Part shown: positions 10,370 to 21,307 of the stretch, piece after piece
Numbering within the stretch: the first letter of the stretch is position 1
How the letters are laid out: every line of letters starts with the position of its first letter
DNA from: Diphasiastrum complanatum
Lineage: Eukaryota > Streptophyta > Lycopodiopsida > Lycopodiales > Lycopodiaceae
NCBI GenBank assembly: GCA_029204225.1
Contig: CM055092.1
Span: 25,835,803-25,899,802, forward strand
Reading direction: 5' to 3'
DNA length: 64,000 nt
Position numbers and translations under genes: made by a program
Notes under the pieces: model-generated
The model's database searches: none
What the model saw: the letters and a program-made list of their open reading frames with translations, nothing else
What the model was told of the DNA's origin: nothing

Positions 10370-11895
10370 TTGACTTATAGTGAAGCGAAGGATGACGACA
10401 TTTGGGTCAAGGCCATGGGAGAGGAGATGGAGTCAATTGCTAAGCATAGCACATGGGACTTAGTAGAATCACCAGTTGGCAAGAAACCCATTTGTTGCAA
10501 ATGGGTATACAAGACTAAGTACCATGTAGATGGAAGTATAGCAAAGCACAAGGCAAGATTGGTGATCAAAGGGTATGCACAAAGTAAAGACATTGACTAT
10601 GAGGAGACCTTTGCGCAAGTATGTAAGTGGAATACTCTACGTCTACTTATTGCTTTAGCTTCACATTTTGGTTGGCCTTTGCACCAGATGTATGTGAAAT
10701 CTGCTTTTCTAAATGTGAGCTAGAAGAAGAGGTGTTCATGGATCAACCTGAAGGCTTTGTAGCAAAGGGACTAGAAAATAAAATATGTCGCTTGAAGAAA
10801 GCACTTTATGGTCTTAAACAGGCACCACGTGCATGGTATAGCAGGATTGATGCCTACTTTCATTCAAAGGGGATGGTGAGAACACATTCTGATCCAAATC
10901 TATAGGTCTTATGCTTTGATGGTATTGTTGATTTGATTGCTCTTTATGTTGATGACTTGATAATTACAGAAAATAATCAAGAGATGATAGACATGATCAA
11001 GAAAGACCTCATGGAACAATTCGAGATGACAGATCTCAGCCTGATGCATTATTGCCTTGGAGTAGAGGTGTGGAAAAAAGGGCATGAAGTGGGTTTAACA
11101 CAAGTGAAGTATGTCAAAGAGTTGCTGCACAGGTTTAGTTTGCAGGATTGCAAACCAGTGAATACTCCTATTGAACCAGGTAAAAAGCTTTCTAAGCTTG
11201 ATAAGTCATAGTCATTTTAAGCTACGTTGTATAGGCAGTGAGTAGGGAGCTTGATTTACCTTACCACAACTAGACTAGATATATGCTATGTTGTTGGCAT
11301 TGTAAGTCAGTTTATGGTAGCACCTACAAAAATGCATTGGAAGGTAGCTAAATGCATTTTGCATTATGTGAAAGGCAGTTTAGATTATGGCTTGATTTAC
11401 AAGAAGCATGAGGGTTTACTTGAGTTGTGTGGCTATGTGGATGTGGATTGGGGAGGTGACTATGATGATCATTGATCTACCACAGGGTATGTATTCCAAT
11501 TTTGTGGTAGTTGCTTTTCCTGGTCTAGTAAGAGGAAAAGTACAATTGCTCTATCCACCATAGAAGCAGAGTATAAGGCAATGTGTAGTGCAGCACATGA
11601 AGCTATATGGTTGAGACAAATCTTGGAAGAAGTTGCCATGAAGCAGAAAAATCCCACAACTTTACATAGCGACAATAAGAGTGGCATTCAGCTAGCAAAG
11701 AATCCAGTGTTCTATGTGAGAACCAAACACATTGAGATTCAGTATCACTTTATACGTGAGAGGCTGCTGAGTCGTGAAATTCATGTTGCTCATTGTAGTA
11801 CGGAAGAACATCTAGCTGATATTTTCACTAAGCCACTTGTTGGAGAAAAGTTTCATAAGTTTAGATCAAAGCTTTCTGTACTTAAAGTTTGTTGA
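10370..11895 (+). pseudogene. Copia reverse transcriptase and RNase H, broken by stops and frameshifts
   Basis: In order: ICCKWVYKTKYHVDGSIAKH and ARLVIKGYAQ (RT N-part), a stop after SAFLNVS at about 10723, then VFMDQPEGFVAKGLENKICRL and LYGLKQAPRAWYSRIDAYF in another frame, a TAG after SDPNL, YVDDLIITENNQ with the catalytic YVDD, LGVEVWKKGHEVGLTQ, stops near 11210, then TRLDICYVVGIVSQFM, a stop at about 11473, and RNase H with EAEYKAM, LHSDNKSGIQLAKNP, RTKHIEIQYHFIRE and IFTKPL. At least four disruptions make it non-functional. Confidence 0.9.
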
Positions 11896-11949
11896 GTTTA
11901 AAGCTATGTATATGACTATATAAAAAGTAGACTGTACTTTAAGGGAAAG

Positions 11950-12223
11950 AGTTAGAATTAAAGTAGAATCATTGTGTTATTGTATTGTGGGTCCTATCAG
12001 TTGATAAGGATCAGTTGGCCTCGCCACAAGGCAAGTTGATGGGACACGCGTCCCGCCGACGACAACCTAGGTCATGCATGGGTTGCCTGAGTGAACAACT
12101 ATATGTACAGTGTAATTTCATTTTGAGAAATACAGTTGTTATGTGAGCTTGTTGTGGAGAGTGTTTTCCATCTGTGTTACTGTGTAACATGATCTGTGTT
12201 CCTGTTCGAAGCCAACTCTAAGT
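11950..12223 (+). repeat. Copia 3' LTR (274 bp)
   Basis: Copy of 6202-6473 preceded by the purine tract AAGGGAAAG (11941-11949). It ends ...CTCTAAGT directly before the GATTC target duplicate at 12224-12228. Confidence 0.85.
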
Positions 12224-12228
12224 GATTC

Positions 12229-12333
12229 ACTATGTTCTCTATATGAAGCTTACAACTAGCCTTCATAGGAAGATCAAAACAGCTGTCCATACTACTATTT
12301 TTTTTAAGGATAGATTTAACATACTTTCATTTA
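12229..12333 (-). other. Short flank of the copia insertion, probably more gypsy remnant
   Basis: This should be the continuation of the gypsy RT remnant split by the copia element, but no motif survives. Confidence 0.25.
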
Positions 12334-12339
12334 TGAGGT

Positions 12340-13330
12340 CGGTAAGGTTATCGACCGAGCGTTGATTCAGAGAGCATGTGATTTCTCAGTTATTGGCAGG
12401 GAGGCATATGCTAGTATATTGAAAATTATTTAAGAGGCTTTTGGACAATTGCATGTAAAAAAATTTCCCATTTCTTGCCCTTTTCAGATAAGATTGGAGA
12501 GAGATGTTTTGAATAAGGATATGCAAAACGTCATTGGAATCCCTTTTCACATCAATGAAATTTACAATTCAAAGTCTGGCCATTTGTCATATGATTCTAC
12601 CAACAACTTATTTGTGGATTTGAATCATTTATTGAGATTTATACTGAAATTCTATAATATTACAAGTGTTAGTATGAGCAAACTTATTCTGGTGGTCAAG
12701 CTAGATGAATTGGAAGTTATAAAAGGATAAAAATTGGAAAGAGTAAGTATTACTCTCATGAATGGAGCATTGAACAATGCAACAAACTCAAGAGATCTCA
12801 ACTTCAGTGTGCAATCAAAAAACAACATATGGTGGCTAGCATGTTTTCAGGTAAATAAGGTTGTTATTCATGTGCAATTTCTTTTGGTAATTGTTTTGAA
12901 TATATAAAAACTTGTGATTCCATATGTTGGACAGGTTATCAAAGAGGATCACGATGTTCTTTCTTGGATTTTTAGCAGAACAAGTTATCTAGATATCATA
13001 AAGAATCATATGAATGGCAAAGTACTTAGTGTTCTTGACAGAGGTGAATTTTTTGTGGAATGGCATTTAGCTAGAGACTTGAAGTCATTGAAATGTATGT
13101 TCAATGTATCTCATGGAGCAAATTCGAAACATCCATGTCTATATTGTATGAAATCATCAAATGACATTTCAAGGAGCACAAGAGTTTCAAGAGATATTGA
13201 AGATCCCAACTGGAAACCAGTACTACCAGTTCCTTTATAGGCTGTTCATATTTGCACACTTCATGGAGAGGTGAGAATCATAGAGAAATTAATATACCTT
13301 CATATTTTGTTTGCATGAAATACTAAGCCA
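12340..13330 (+). pseudogene. Unrecognised multi-exon reading frame with an HPCLYC motif
   Basis: A series of frames reads as one protein: VGKVIDRALIQRACDFSVIG; then, from 12449, FPISCPFQIRLERDVLNKDM and FVDLNHLLRFILKFYN; a gap that looks like an intron (about 12850-12915); then LDRGEFFVEWHLARDLKSL and HGANSKHPCLYCMKSS, followed by AVHICTLHGEVRIIEKL. It does not look like a known CACTA protein or retroelement. The CLYC pair could bind metal. It lies directly upstream of the CACTA transposase on the same strand, so it could be a captured gene piece or a separate transposon. One stop (about 12430) and other breaks indicate decay. Confidence 0.45.
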
Positions 13331-13383
13331 GAGTCAGCATCAAAACAAGCAATAGGTCGATTAGAGGAACTGTTGTCAAAAGT

Positions 13384-16300
13384 ATGTTAAAATACAAAAA
13401 AAATGAAATGCTTTCGAGAAAAATAGGAAACGTACCCAGTGAACCTCGTCGTCTACGTCAAGGCTTAAAAGAGATGATGAAAATTGATGAGCACATTAAT
13501 CAAGAGACTAATGCATCTGAATCTAGCTCATCTAGATCTACTTCTTCGCAAACAAGTTCCAACGATGAAAATGAGCTTCCAATGAAAGATGAATTTGAAG
13601 ACATGGGAGACATGTTGGATGATATGTACGAGAACAATAGTGCAACTAGACACAATGAACAAGATGAGGAGGCACTTTTGTCTAAAGAAGAAAAGAAATT
13701 GCGAGAAGAATCAAAGATCGCATTGTATCCTGGAGCAAAGACATCTCGTTTGGCGACTTCTCTAGTTCTATTAAATCTTCAAGCAAAATATAGATGGAGT
13801 GACCAAAGCCTCACATCATTATTTGAGTAAATTTTTTTTCATCTACTTGTCATTTTTGCATTGAAACAAAATTTACAATTTGGACATCCAGTGATAATTT
13901 TTTTACAATGACTTCTTTTGTCATGTACAGACTATTGAAAAACAAAACTCTCCCAGAAGGGACTGTAATGCTTGAGACAAGAAATGAGGCACGAAAGATG
14001 TTGTCTAACATCGAGATGGACTACAAGCAATATCATGCATGTCCAAAAGATTGTATTTTATATCGAGGAAGGTACAAATCACTCAAGAAATGTCCCATTT
14101 GTGATACTCCTCAATATAGAGATGATTTGCAAGGGGCAACCATTCCGTGCAAAGTTTTATGACATTTTTCAGTAATTTCTCTTGCACAACTTATGGACTG
14201 GCATGCACACCATACCTCTACGGATGGGATGATGAGGAAACCTTCAGATTCACCTGCATGGAAACACATCAACAAAGAGTATCCAAGATTTGCCAATGGG
14301 TCAAGAAATGTGAGATTGGGTCTTGCAACAGATGGTGTTAACTCCTTTGGTGTACGAGCAACTACGTGGTCCATTTGGTCTGTTTGCTTGGTAAATTATA
14401 ATATTCCTCCTTGGTTGAGTACAAAAAGAAGACACATTATGTTGGCACTTCTAATTCCTGGCCAACACAAGGTTAAGAACATGGATGTGTATCTTGGGCC
14501 GCTATTGACGAGTTGGAAGATTTTTGGAAGGGGATAAATGCATATCACATTTCGCACCCCTTACAAGAGAGGGAGTTTACACTACATGCCATTGTAATGT
14601 GGACAATGCATGACTATCCAGGATTAGGTGAATGCTGAAGTAATCATTCAAACAATGTCTATCTTGTGTACATAGGAGTTTGTTTACAGTTACATACAAC
14701 TAGTAATTCTTGACATTTACATGATATACTATAATGGCTATAATTATTCTTTGACATATACTTTTTTTTAATAGTGATTGATAGTATCCATTTGTTGGGC
14801 AAACTTTCAAACGACTGGAAAAAATGATTGTTTCTTGTGCGGGCCAAATCTTGTGGGAAGATACTCTTATAGTTTCAAAAAAGAGGTTTATGAAAATCAT
14901 CGTAAATACTTGCATGAAGCCATCCATTCAGAGACACTCATAGAAGAGGTTTTGGAGGAGGAGTTAAGAGAGAGATGCCTCCAAAGAGGATGTCTATGGA
15001 AGATTGGCGAAAAATATGAGAGGAATTTCAAGCAAAGCCAATCGATGGTATGAAAAGATTATCTATATTTCATCGTTTGGAATATTGGAATAACCTTTTG
15101 ATTAATCACCTACTTAATCCTATGCACATATTTAAAAATGTGGGTGAATCTATTTGGAAACACTTGATTGGTGAAAAAGATACCATTGCTGCAAGGCACG
15201 ATCTAAAAGAATCAAACACCAAAAAAAAATATTGGATAAAGGATGGTGAAGATCATGCTCCAAAAGTACCTTGGACATTCACTGAGGAGGAGCTTAAGCA
15301 TGTGCGCTCCATTATTCATGACATTAGAACATCAACTGGTTTTGCCCATTCTCTATGGTCATCATTCACAGTGGATGGAAAGTTGCAAGGTCTCAAATCT
15401 CATGATTGGCCAAAGATGATTCAATTCATCTATCCATTGTCAATTCGTGGGTGCTTGTCAAAAGATAATTGTGAGACCATATACAAACTATCAATCATTG
15501 TCAGGTATTTACATGTACTTAGTGTATTTTTTTATTTAGTATTTATTGATTGGAAATTCAAGTAGACATAAAATGGATTGAATATGTTGCAGATGGATGT
15601 GTTCAAAAGAAATCCGTGAGCTGGACCTTTGCAAGAGACATGAGGATATGGTGGAGATTGTGTGCATGTTTGAGAGATATTTTTCTACTTCCATTATAGA
15701 ATCACAAGTGCATTTATTGGTGCACTTGGTGGAAGAAGTTTCTATTGTTGGTCCAGTGCACACTAGATATAAGTGCATAAATTTTCTTTTGCATGTGTAT
15801 TTAAACTAAATCAATTGATATATGAAATCATTAAATAAAACACTGATTTTTAACCATTTGTGACTTTTTAGGTGGATGTTCTTTATGGAAAGATACATGA
15901 AAGTCTTAAAAGATTTTGTGCGTCAAAAGGCAAGGCCTGAAGGTAGCATGTCAGAGGGATGGTTAGTACATGAATCTATCTTTTATGTTACTGAAATTTT
16001 GCACCAACTACATCCATCTGCTCCACTATTGTGGCATGATGAGGAAGCCGAAGAAGTAACTAGTGAAAAACCTCAAGGGATGGGAAAGGTCCATAGGTTG
16101 GCACCCTTCCAACTAGAAAAAATTTCTACCTTCATGCTTTATAATTGTGGAGTTATGGATAAATGGTTAAACCTATATGAAGAAGAGAAAAAAGAGAGGG
16201 CCTTGTCTAGAAAGTGCCAACGACAGAATAAAGGTAGACACATGGCCTCAAGTTCACATGATTTTGAGCCATTGCATGACACACTACAAAAAGCAACAAA

Positions 16301-17325
16301 AGAGGGACAAAAAATATCGAACGCAGAATGGGAATTTGCAAGAGGATGCGAATGGAAGGTATTATTATTTAGATACTTTATTATTAGGACGTTCTTGTTT
16401 ATAACAATATTTGTTTAATCATTTTGAAACACCATGTTCATTCAGTGATTATTTATGAGATTCATGTTTGTCATGTGGCGGTGCAAAATATATAATGCTA
16501 TATGGGCTTTTGGTTTCCACTTTCGTGTTGAAAGGATTGATAACAAGAGACGCACACACGATTGTGGTGTAATAGCATCTTTCCAACAAGAAAGTCAAAG
16601 CAGTGCACGAGATCAGAATCCCATCTCAGGAGACATAGAATACGTAGGAACTATACAAAATATTTATGATGTGTCATTTGGTGAAAGTGGACACTATTTT
16701 TTATTTGATGTGAAATGGTTCAAGGTTGTTTGTAGAGGGCCAAATGCAACCGTAAAATTGGATCCAAGTGGATTTTTTGCGATTGATTCATCAAAAACAT
16801 TGAGCATGGAGTCCTTTGACACATTGGTGTTGCCTCATCACTGTGAGAAGGTGCACATGCTATGGTATCATGTTTTTTATTTTATTGCAAGTGACTTCAG
16901 TATTCGAGTTTTCGAAATGTTCTAAAATAGTGATTTTTGCAGGTGTTTCTTCAACCAGCTCGACTAAACAAAATATGTTGCTTTGTAGCTCAAGTTGAAC
17001 CACGTTCACGACGAGTATTTGAGGGTGCAAATGTTGAGAATGAAATGAAAAACCTTCATTTTAACTATGAGATTGAGCTACCTAGAGATGTAGTAAATCG
17101 TTGAGAATGAAATGGAAAATCCTCATTTTAACTATGAGATTGAGCTACCTAGAGATGGAGTAAATTGTCAAACCATACTTGAAGCACCCACTTCCATAGA
17201 TGTTGAGAATAGAAATTCTAATAGCCAGGATGATGAAATAATTTTTTAAAGTGAGAGTGATGATGAAAATCATATAAGAGGAGATGAATTGCAACGTGTG
17301 GATAATTCACGCGCATAAATTTTTC
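13384..17325 (+). pseudogene. CACTA (En/Spm) transposase, tnp2 type, multi-exon, broken
   Basis: Exon 13384-13830 has an acidic Ser-rich N-part ending LYPGAKTSRL and YRWSDQSLTSLFE. Exon about 13908 on carries TNP2 motifs: HACPKDCILYRG, KKCPICDTPQY, then in shifted frames MDWHAHH, RLGLATDGVNSFG, YNIPPWL, LIPGQHKVKNMDVYL and WTMHDYPGLGE (stop at about 14635). After a likely intron come CFLCGPN (14778-15053), FHRLEYWNNLLINHLLNPMH (15050), a DUF4218-like part in two exons (VHLLVHLVEEVSIVGPVHTR; FMERYMKVLKDFVRQKARPEG at about 15885) and a DUF4216-like part (FHFRVERIDNKRR, FLFDVKWFKV). GT-AG boundaries are plausible at several junctions. At least two frame breaks in TNP2 make it inactive. Confidence 0.88.
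17033..17167 (+). repeat. Two-copy tandem duplication (about 67 bp) in the CACTA 3' coding region
   Basis: GTTGAGAATGAAATG...GAGTAAATT occurs twice head to tail with few differences (17033-17099 and 17100-17167). It falls near the C-terminal end of the transposase frame and introduces a stop. Confidence 0.85.
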
Positions 17326-17483
17326 GGAGTCTTGTCAGAAAAACACCAGTGGACTCGCCGAAAGCGTGTTCAAATTTTTTTTGGCGTGGATGTTCCACGC
17401 AAACAAATTTTTTGGAAAATCAACTAAGTGTCGGGTCTCGCTTGGATACTCTACGTGGATAAACGCAGAGTTTTCTAGTTGTG
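17300..17483 (+). mobile_element. CACTA 3' terminus with subterminal palindromes
   Basis: Read inward on the minus strand from 17483 the end is CACAACTAGAAAACTC, resembling CACTA-type ends (CACT-A.GAAAA). The inner sequence has repeated GCGTGGA and TCCACGC words (about 17370-17400 and 17450-17462), the usual subterminal transposase-binding arrays. I did not find the matching 5' terminus, so the left end of the element is truncated or displaced. Confidence 0.6.
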
Positions 17484-17840
17484 AAAAACAAGCTGACATG
17501 GAAAAAATTTCATATACTTCACTGCTGGGTTAATCAATGTATGCAATGGCTTGTCCAATATTGCATAGTCAATAAGTGTGCTCAATTTCTATCAAACTTG
17601 GGAGCAACTCATTTGAAAGCTGTAAAAAGGATTCAAGTTAGATACATGAAAGGAACCACATAGTTGGTAATATGTTGTGATGGTAAATACACTTCAAACA
17701 ATGCATTGCCATTATTGATAGGCTGCACTAACTCTAACTAGTTGTCTCACAAAACACAATCGATGTGTGCCCATATTCTTACCAAATCATTGCCAAGGAA
17801 GAAGCATTTTTTATGCAAGAAAATTTCAAACTTGAAGATT
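17484..17840 (+). pseudogene. Copia RT/RNase H remnant
   Basis: The frame shows VNQCMQWLVQYCIVNKCAQF and LGATHLKAVKRIQVRYMKGT, a decayed form of the copia segment SLMYAM..TRPDIA...G.VSRFLSNPG..HW.AVKRILRYLKGT. After a stop come short traces of RNase H and ILTKSLPRKK from the 3' end. It is the probable target of the CACTA insertion. Confidence 0.7.
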
Positions 17841-18118
17841 GAATAATGGTTCGATTCACATTGACAAGGAGTATTGAGAACTTGATGCAAGCCTTAACAT
17901 ATGTTGACTCCATCAATAAAATTTCAATCATCCATGACACTCAAATCAACATAATAATTGACAATCACCAACAATTTACGACCATCAAATTGAATCAACT
18001 ATCTGTGACAATTATCAATAATTAAATGAAAGAAAAAATGGACATCATCTTACAACTTGATTTACATAAAAAATAGATCATAAAATACTACTGACCAAAA
18101 GTTAACTGTGAATTTAGG
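17841..18118. other. No gene recognised; contains a repeat shared with 2336
   Basis: AT-rich with no open frame of note. AAAAAATGGACATCATCTTAC at about 18035 starts the segment also found at 2336. Confidence 0.3.
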
Positions 18119-18648
18119 CATTAGGGCCCTTTTTGAACTCAAAAAGGGCCTCTTCCTTGCCTAAACATGTTTGCTAAATAGGATTAATTAGCTCACTGAT
18201 TGTCCTATGTGGCAGTTCACCATGGGTTTATCATGGGTTAAGTCACACATCAATAGACCTGGGGGGGGTTGTACCCCACCCCCCTTCCCCCTTTTTTGTT
18301 TGAATTTTTTTTTTCAATATGGGGGCCCAAGGCAATATTGGGCCCCATAATTTGGCGTTCTGAGTTAATAAAAACGGCGTTTGAAGGCTTTGAAGAAATA
18401 GTCACATTTTTATTTAAATTTAAATTTGAGCCATGTCATATCATCATTAATATGGGCTGAGGAAGTAGAGTTAGAGGAGAGTTAGTGGGTGAGTTAGAAT
18501 TTGAAGATCTGATTTATACCATTGGATGTGCCATGTCATATGGACCATTCCATCTCAGTTGTCACTCTGTTGTTGGTACAGATGTCATCATTAACACTAA
18601 TTATATTTAATGAAGAGGCCCTTTTTGAGTCCAAAAAGGGCCCTAATG
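18119..18648. mobile_element. MITE-like inverted-repeat element with hairpin ends
   Basis: The two ends (18119-18155 and 18612-18648) are inverted repeats of about 37 bp with one mismatch. Each end is also internally self-complementary (GGCCCTTTTTGA...TCAAAAAGGGCC). Inside are a G-run/C-run hairpin at about 18261-18296 and GGGGCCCAA...TTGGGCCCC at about 18319-18346. There is no coding capacity. I could not identify a target duplication. Termini begin CATTAG and end CTAATG. Confidence 0.75.
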
Positions 18649-18659
18649 ATCTCTATCAC

Positions 18660-18995
18660 TAACAATGTTACTCGGTGGTTCATACAACTGAAATAATCTT
18701 TCAACAAAGATCTGGACTAATTCAAAAGTTTTAGTAGTTGACTTAGCTTGTATGACACAATTAACTCAATTTACCTATCCACTACCACTCAAATAAAAGC
18801 ATTTTCCCAGTGGGTCTTTGGAAATACAACTAGAAAATCCGTCGATATACTCTCTAGTCTCTTATCAGGGATATCCAATGGATGCAACAAACCACTAGCC
18901 TTAGGACGTTTGGCCATATGTAGTTGACAAGGCTTGTATTTAATCATGTATGGCTCAACATATGGCTTGAATTCTGGCCAAACACAGTGTCATCA
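18660..18995 (-). pseudogene. Ty3/gypsy integrase remnant
   Basis: Minus strand reads YKPCQLHMAKRPKASGLLHP, then LDIPDKRLESISTDFLVVFP, then THWENAF and, after a stop, VVVDR. This matches the gypsy zinc-finger/integrase junction (C..CQ..K......GLL.PL.IP......I..DF...LP......VVVDR). Stops are present. The MITE-like element lies at its upstream side. Confidence 0.8.
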
Positions 18996-19010
18996 TCTCC
19001 CTAGGTCGAA

Positions 19011-19673
19011 GTGGACAAAGGCATATTTATGGTCAAAGATCAAAGTGAGTTTTTGGATGATTCATGGTTTCTAGATTCTGGAGCAACTCAACATATGACC
19101 AATCAACGTGAGATCTTCAACTCCTACACGCCTTACAACACAAAGAAATTTGTTCATCTTGGTGACAATAGTACTCACACTATTGAAGGTGAAGGTACTG
19201 TAAGATTGCGATTCTAGCATGATCAATTCAAATTACTATCAAAAGTCTTATATGTTCCTAACTTCTCTACAAATCTGTTATCAGTAACTAGAAGCACTCG
19301 AAAAGAAGTAGGGTTACTTATATAGATTGGCACATTGTTATTCTAAGTCTAGTCAAGCCTTGAAAACCTCTGTTTTAGTCAATAAAGCATTACTATGGCA
19401 TCATCGCTTAGAACATGAGAATCATGCATCTATTATGAACATGTCTAGACAATCCATGGTTCTTGATCTCGACTATCCTTCTGGTAAGGTCGATCTCCCT
19501 GTCTGTCATAGCTGCATTTTTGGAAAGCAAGCTAGGATTCCTTTTTTATCAAACCGATGGAAGCATCAACAGAAGAAAGGCACGACTTGCTGTCAGAGGA
19601 TTTTCTCAGGTATACAATGTCGATTATACTGAAACGTTTAATCCAGTAGTCAAACATTCTTCTATTTTATGAT
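19011..19673 (+). pseudogene. Copia protease/pre-integrase fused by deletion to RT
   Basis: WFLDSGATQHMTNQREIF is a copia protease active site, followed by VHLGDNSTHTIEGEGTVRL and a stop at about 19215. Then ALLWHHRLEHENHASIMN and LPVCHSCIFGKQARIPF are the zinc domain. At about 19545-19555 the sequence jumps directly to RT (DGSINRRKARLAVRGFSQ, YTETFNPVVKHSSI), so the whole integrase core is missing. It then meets an oppositely oriented copia integrase. Confidence 0.85.
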
Positions 19674-20228
19674 CTGGAATGTGGGTGTATACGACACATC
19701 CAAAAATGTGCACATGTGTCAGACTTGGTTTGTTGCCCCACCAAACCTCGTGTCGCATGGTATGTACAACACTGGATCTACCTTTCCTGTTCAGCAGGTG
19801 ATTGGTTGTAGCTACTGCTTCAGCCCATAAAAATTTTGACGCCTTTGAATAGGCCATCATGGATCTCGCAGCTTCCATGAGAGTCCGATTTCTGCTCTCT
19901 ACCACACCATTGTGCTGTGGTGTGTAGGCTGCAGTCTTCAAGTGAAATATGCCTTTGTTGGTGCAAAACTTTACAAACTGTTTGAAGATATATTCTCCTC
20001 CTCTGTCTATTCTCAATTGCTTCACCTTCTTGTCAGTCCATTTCTCAGTCCAATTCATGAACTTTGTGAATTTGTCCAGGGCCTCTGACTTGTTGTAAAT
20101 AAAGTACACGGCTGCAAACTTGCTGAAGTCGTCAATAAAAGTGATGTACTACCTTGAACCTCCTAGGGAGACCACATCAAATGGTCCACAGATGTCAAAG
20201 CCTTACCAGTTCCAGGAGTTTTTTCGTT
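19630..20228 (-). pseudogene. Copia integrase, split from its upstream half at 26487-26940
   Basis: From right to left: LELV, DICGPFDVVSLGG, ITFIDDFSKFAAVYFIYNK, LRIDRGGEYIFKQF (second Asp), HNGVVESRNRTLMEAARSMM (Glu), FLWAEAVATTNHLLNR and FGCVVYTHIPD. The DDE residues are all present, with a frame break upstream of YFIYNK. The matching protease/pre-integrase half (ending FTKDS) lies at 26487-26940; the gypsy element between them split one copia pol. Confidence 0.85.
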
Positions 20229-20239
20229 CTGAAAAAGTT

Positions 20240-21307
20240 TGTTACATACCTATGTAACTAGCAGTACTTCAGACCCCTATTAGTCCATTTAATGTTGGGG
20301 GCTACATGGCAAGGTACCCTTAGGATTAAGGGTATGTCCCCTTGGATAAGGACAGACAAGTGACTATACCTTAGTCAGAGGTATGGAGTCATGAGACCCC
20401 TGGATAAGGGTTACCCTTAGGATTAAGGATAGGTGCCTTAGATAAAGATATTGTCCTTGATTAAGGACAGGTAGGTATCTATGCCTTGGATGGAGGTATG
20501 GAACCTAGAAAGGTCTTAGAAAGTCATTGGATGACTATATTTCTGAACCTTGGGTCTCAACCTTGAACCATATCACTTTATTGGCCTTGGACCAAAGTAT
20601 ACAAGCACAACTTGGTCAATGGGTCCTGGTAGGAGGGCGCCCTCCTAAAGGGTCCATTGAGTTTCAAGTTCCACAAGAATAGTAATCAAAGAGTCATAAG
20701 TTATGGAAGATGTCAGATGACCTTCCATAAGCCTATGAAGGCTCTTGAACTCCTCTAGGCCTCTCTCTTTCTCATTAGATGTGCATGGAACTCCATAGTG
20801 TATTGGAGAGAACTAAATGCCATCTATATAAGAGGAGTAGGGCGCCCATTGGGAGGGGGAGAGATCTCTTTTGCTTACCTTCCCTATGCTCTTGTGTGGC
20901 TACTAGTGTGAAGAGTAATTCTTGTGTGTAGTATGTTAAGGGTTTAGATCTTGCTTATGGTATGGGACATAAGTAGGTTTTGGATCTTGAGTAAACTATG
21001 GTTTGTTGTGATATGCTTGTGATCTGTTTATGGCTAGCAAGGGGGTGCTAGATAGGTCTTGCTTGGAGCTTGGATCTAGCTATGATTGGGTGGTGAATAC
21101 TTGAGGCCAGCTTGTTATCTTCCTTTGTGTTTAAGAGTAGGGACACAAGTGGAGGAGAGATCCTTGGAGGCAGGCAGATCCTTACTTGCAGGTGGAGGCA
21201 TCTTAGCTTGGAGTTGGAGAAGCATCTAGAAGCTTGCAGGTTTCTTGGAGGACATTTGGAGGCTCTACCTTGGATTTGGAGGACTTTCTCCTTTTGACTT
21301 GTTAAAG
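20240..21307 (+). repeat. Ty3/gypsy-type LTR (about 1.07 kb)
   Basis: Starts TGTTACATACCTATGTAAC and is followed by TGGAATCAGAGCT at 21308, a PBS-like sequence. A TATA-like CTATATAAGAGG lies at about 20823. A second, truncated copy is at 26063-26486. It contains the perfect 18-bp palindrome TAGGAGGGCGCCCTCCTA at 20630-20647. The 3' end is not a clear CA, so it is approximate. Confidence 0.7.

Larger units (their letters stand above)
6202..12223 (+). mobile_element. Complete but decayed Ty1/copia element with non-TG...CA LTR ends
   Basis: It is bounded by LTRs 6202-6473 and 11950-12223 and a GATTC target duplication. Order: LTR, PBS, long leader, gag, protease, integrase, RT, RNase H, purine tract, LTR, which is the copia order. 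The LTRs differ at roughly twenty-odd of about 272 positions by eye, and coding frames are broken by several indels and stops, so the insertion is old. It interrupts a gypsy RT remnant on the opposite strand. Confidence 0.9.

Noticed and set aside
12228-12260. CACTATGTTCTC at 12228 as the 5' CACTA terminus
   Set aside because: It does not match the 3' terminus (CACAACTAGAAAAC) and belongs to the target-site flank of the copia insertion.
18119-18648. A terminator or attenuator from the hairpin ends
   Set aside because: Plant nuclear context and paired inverted ends fit a transposon, not a bacterial-type terminator.
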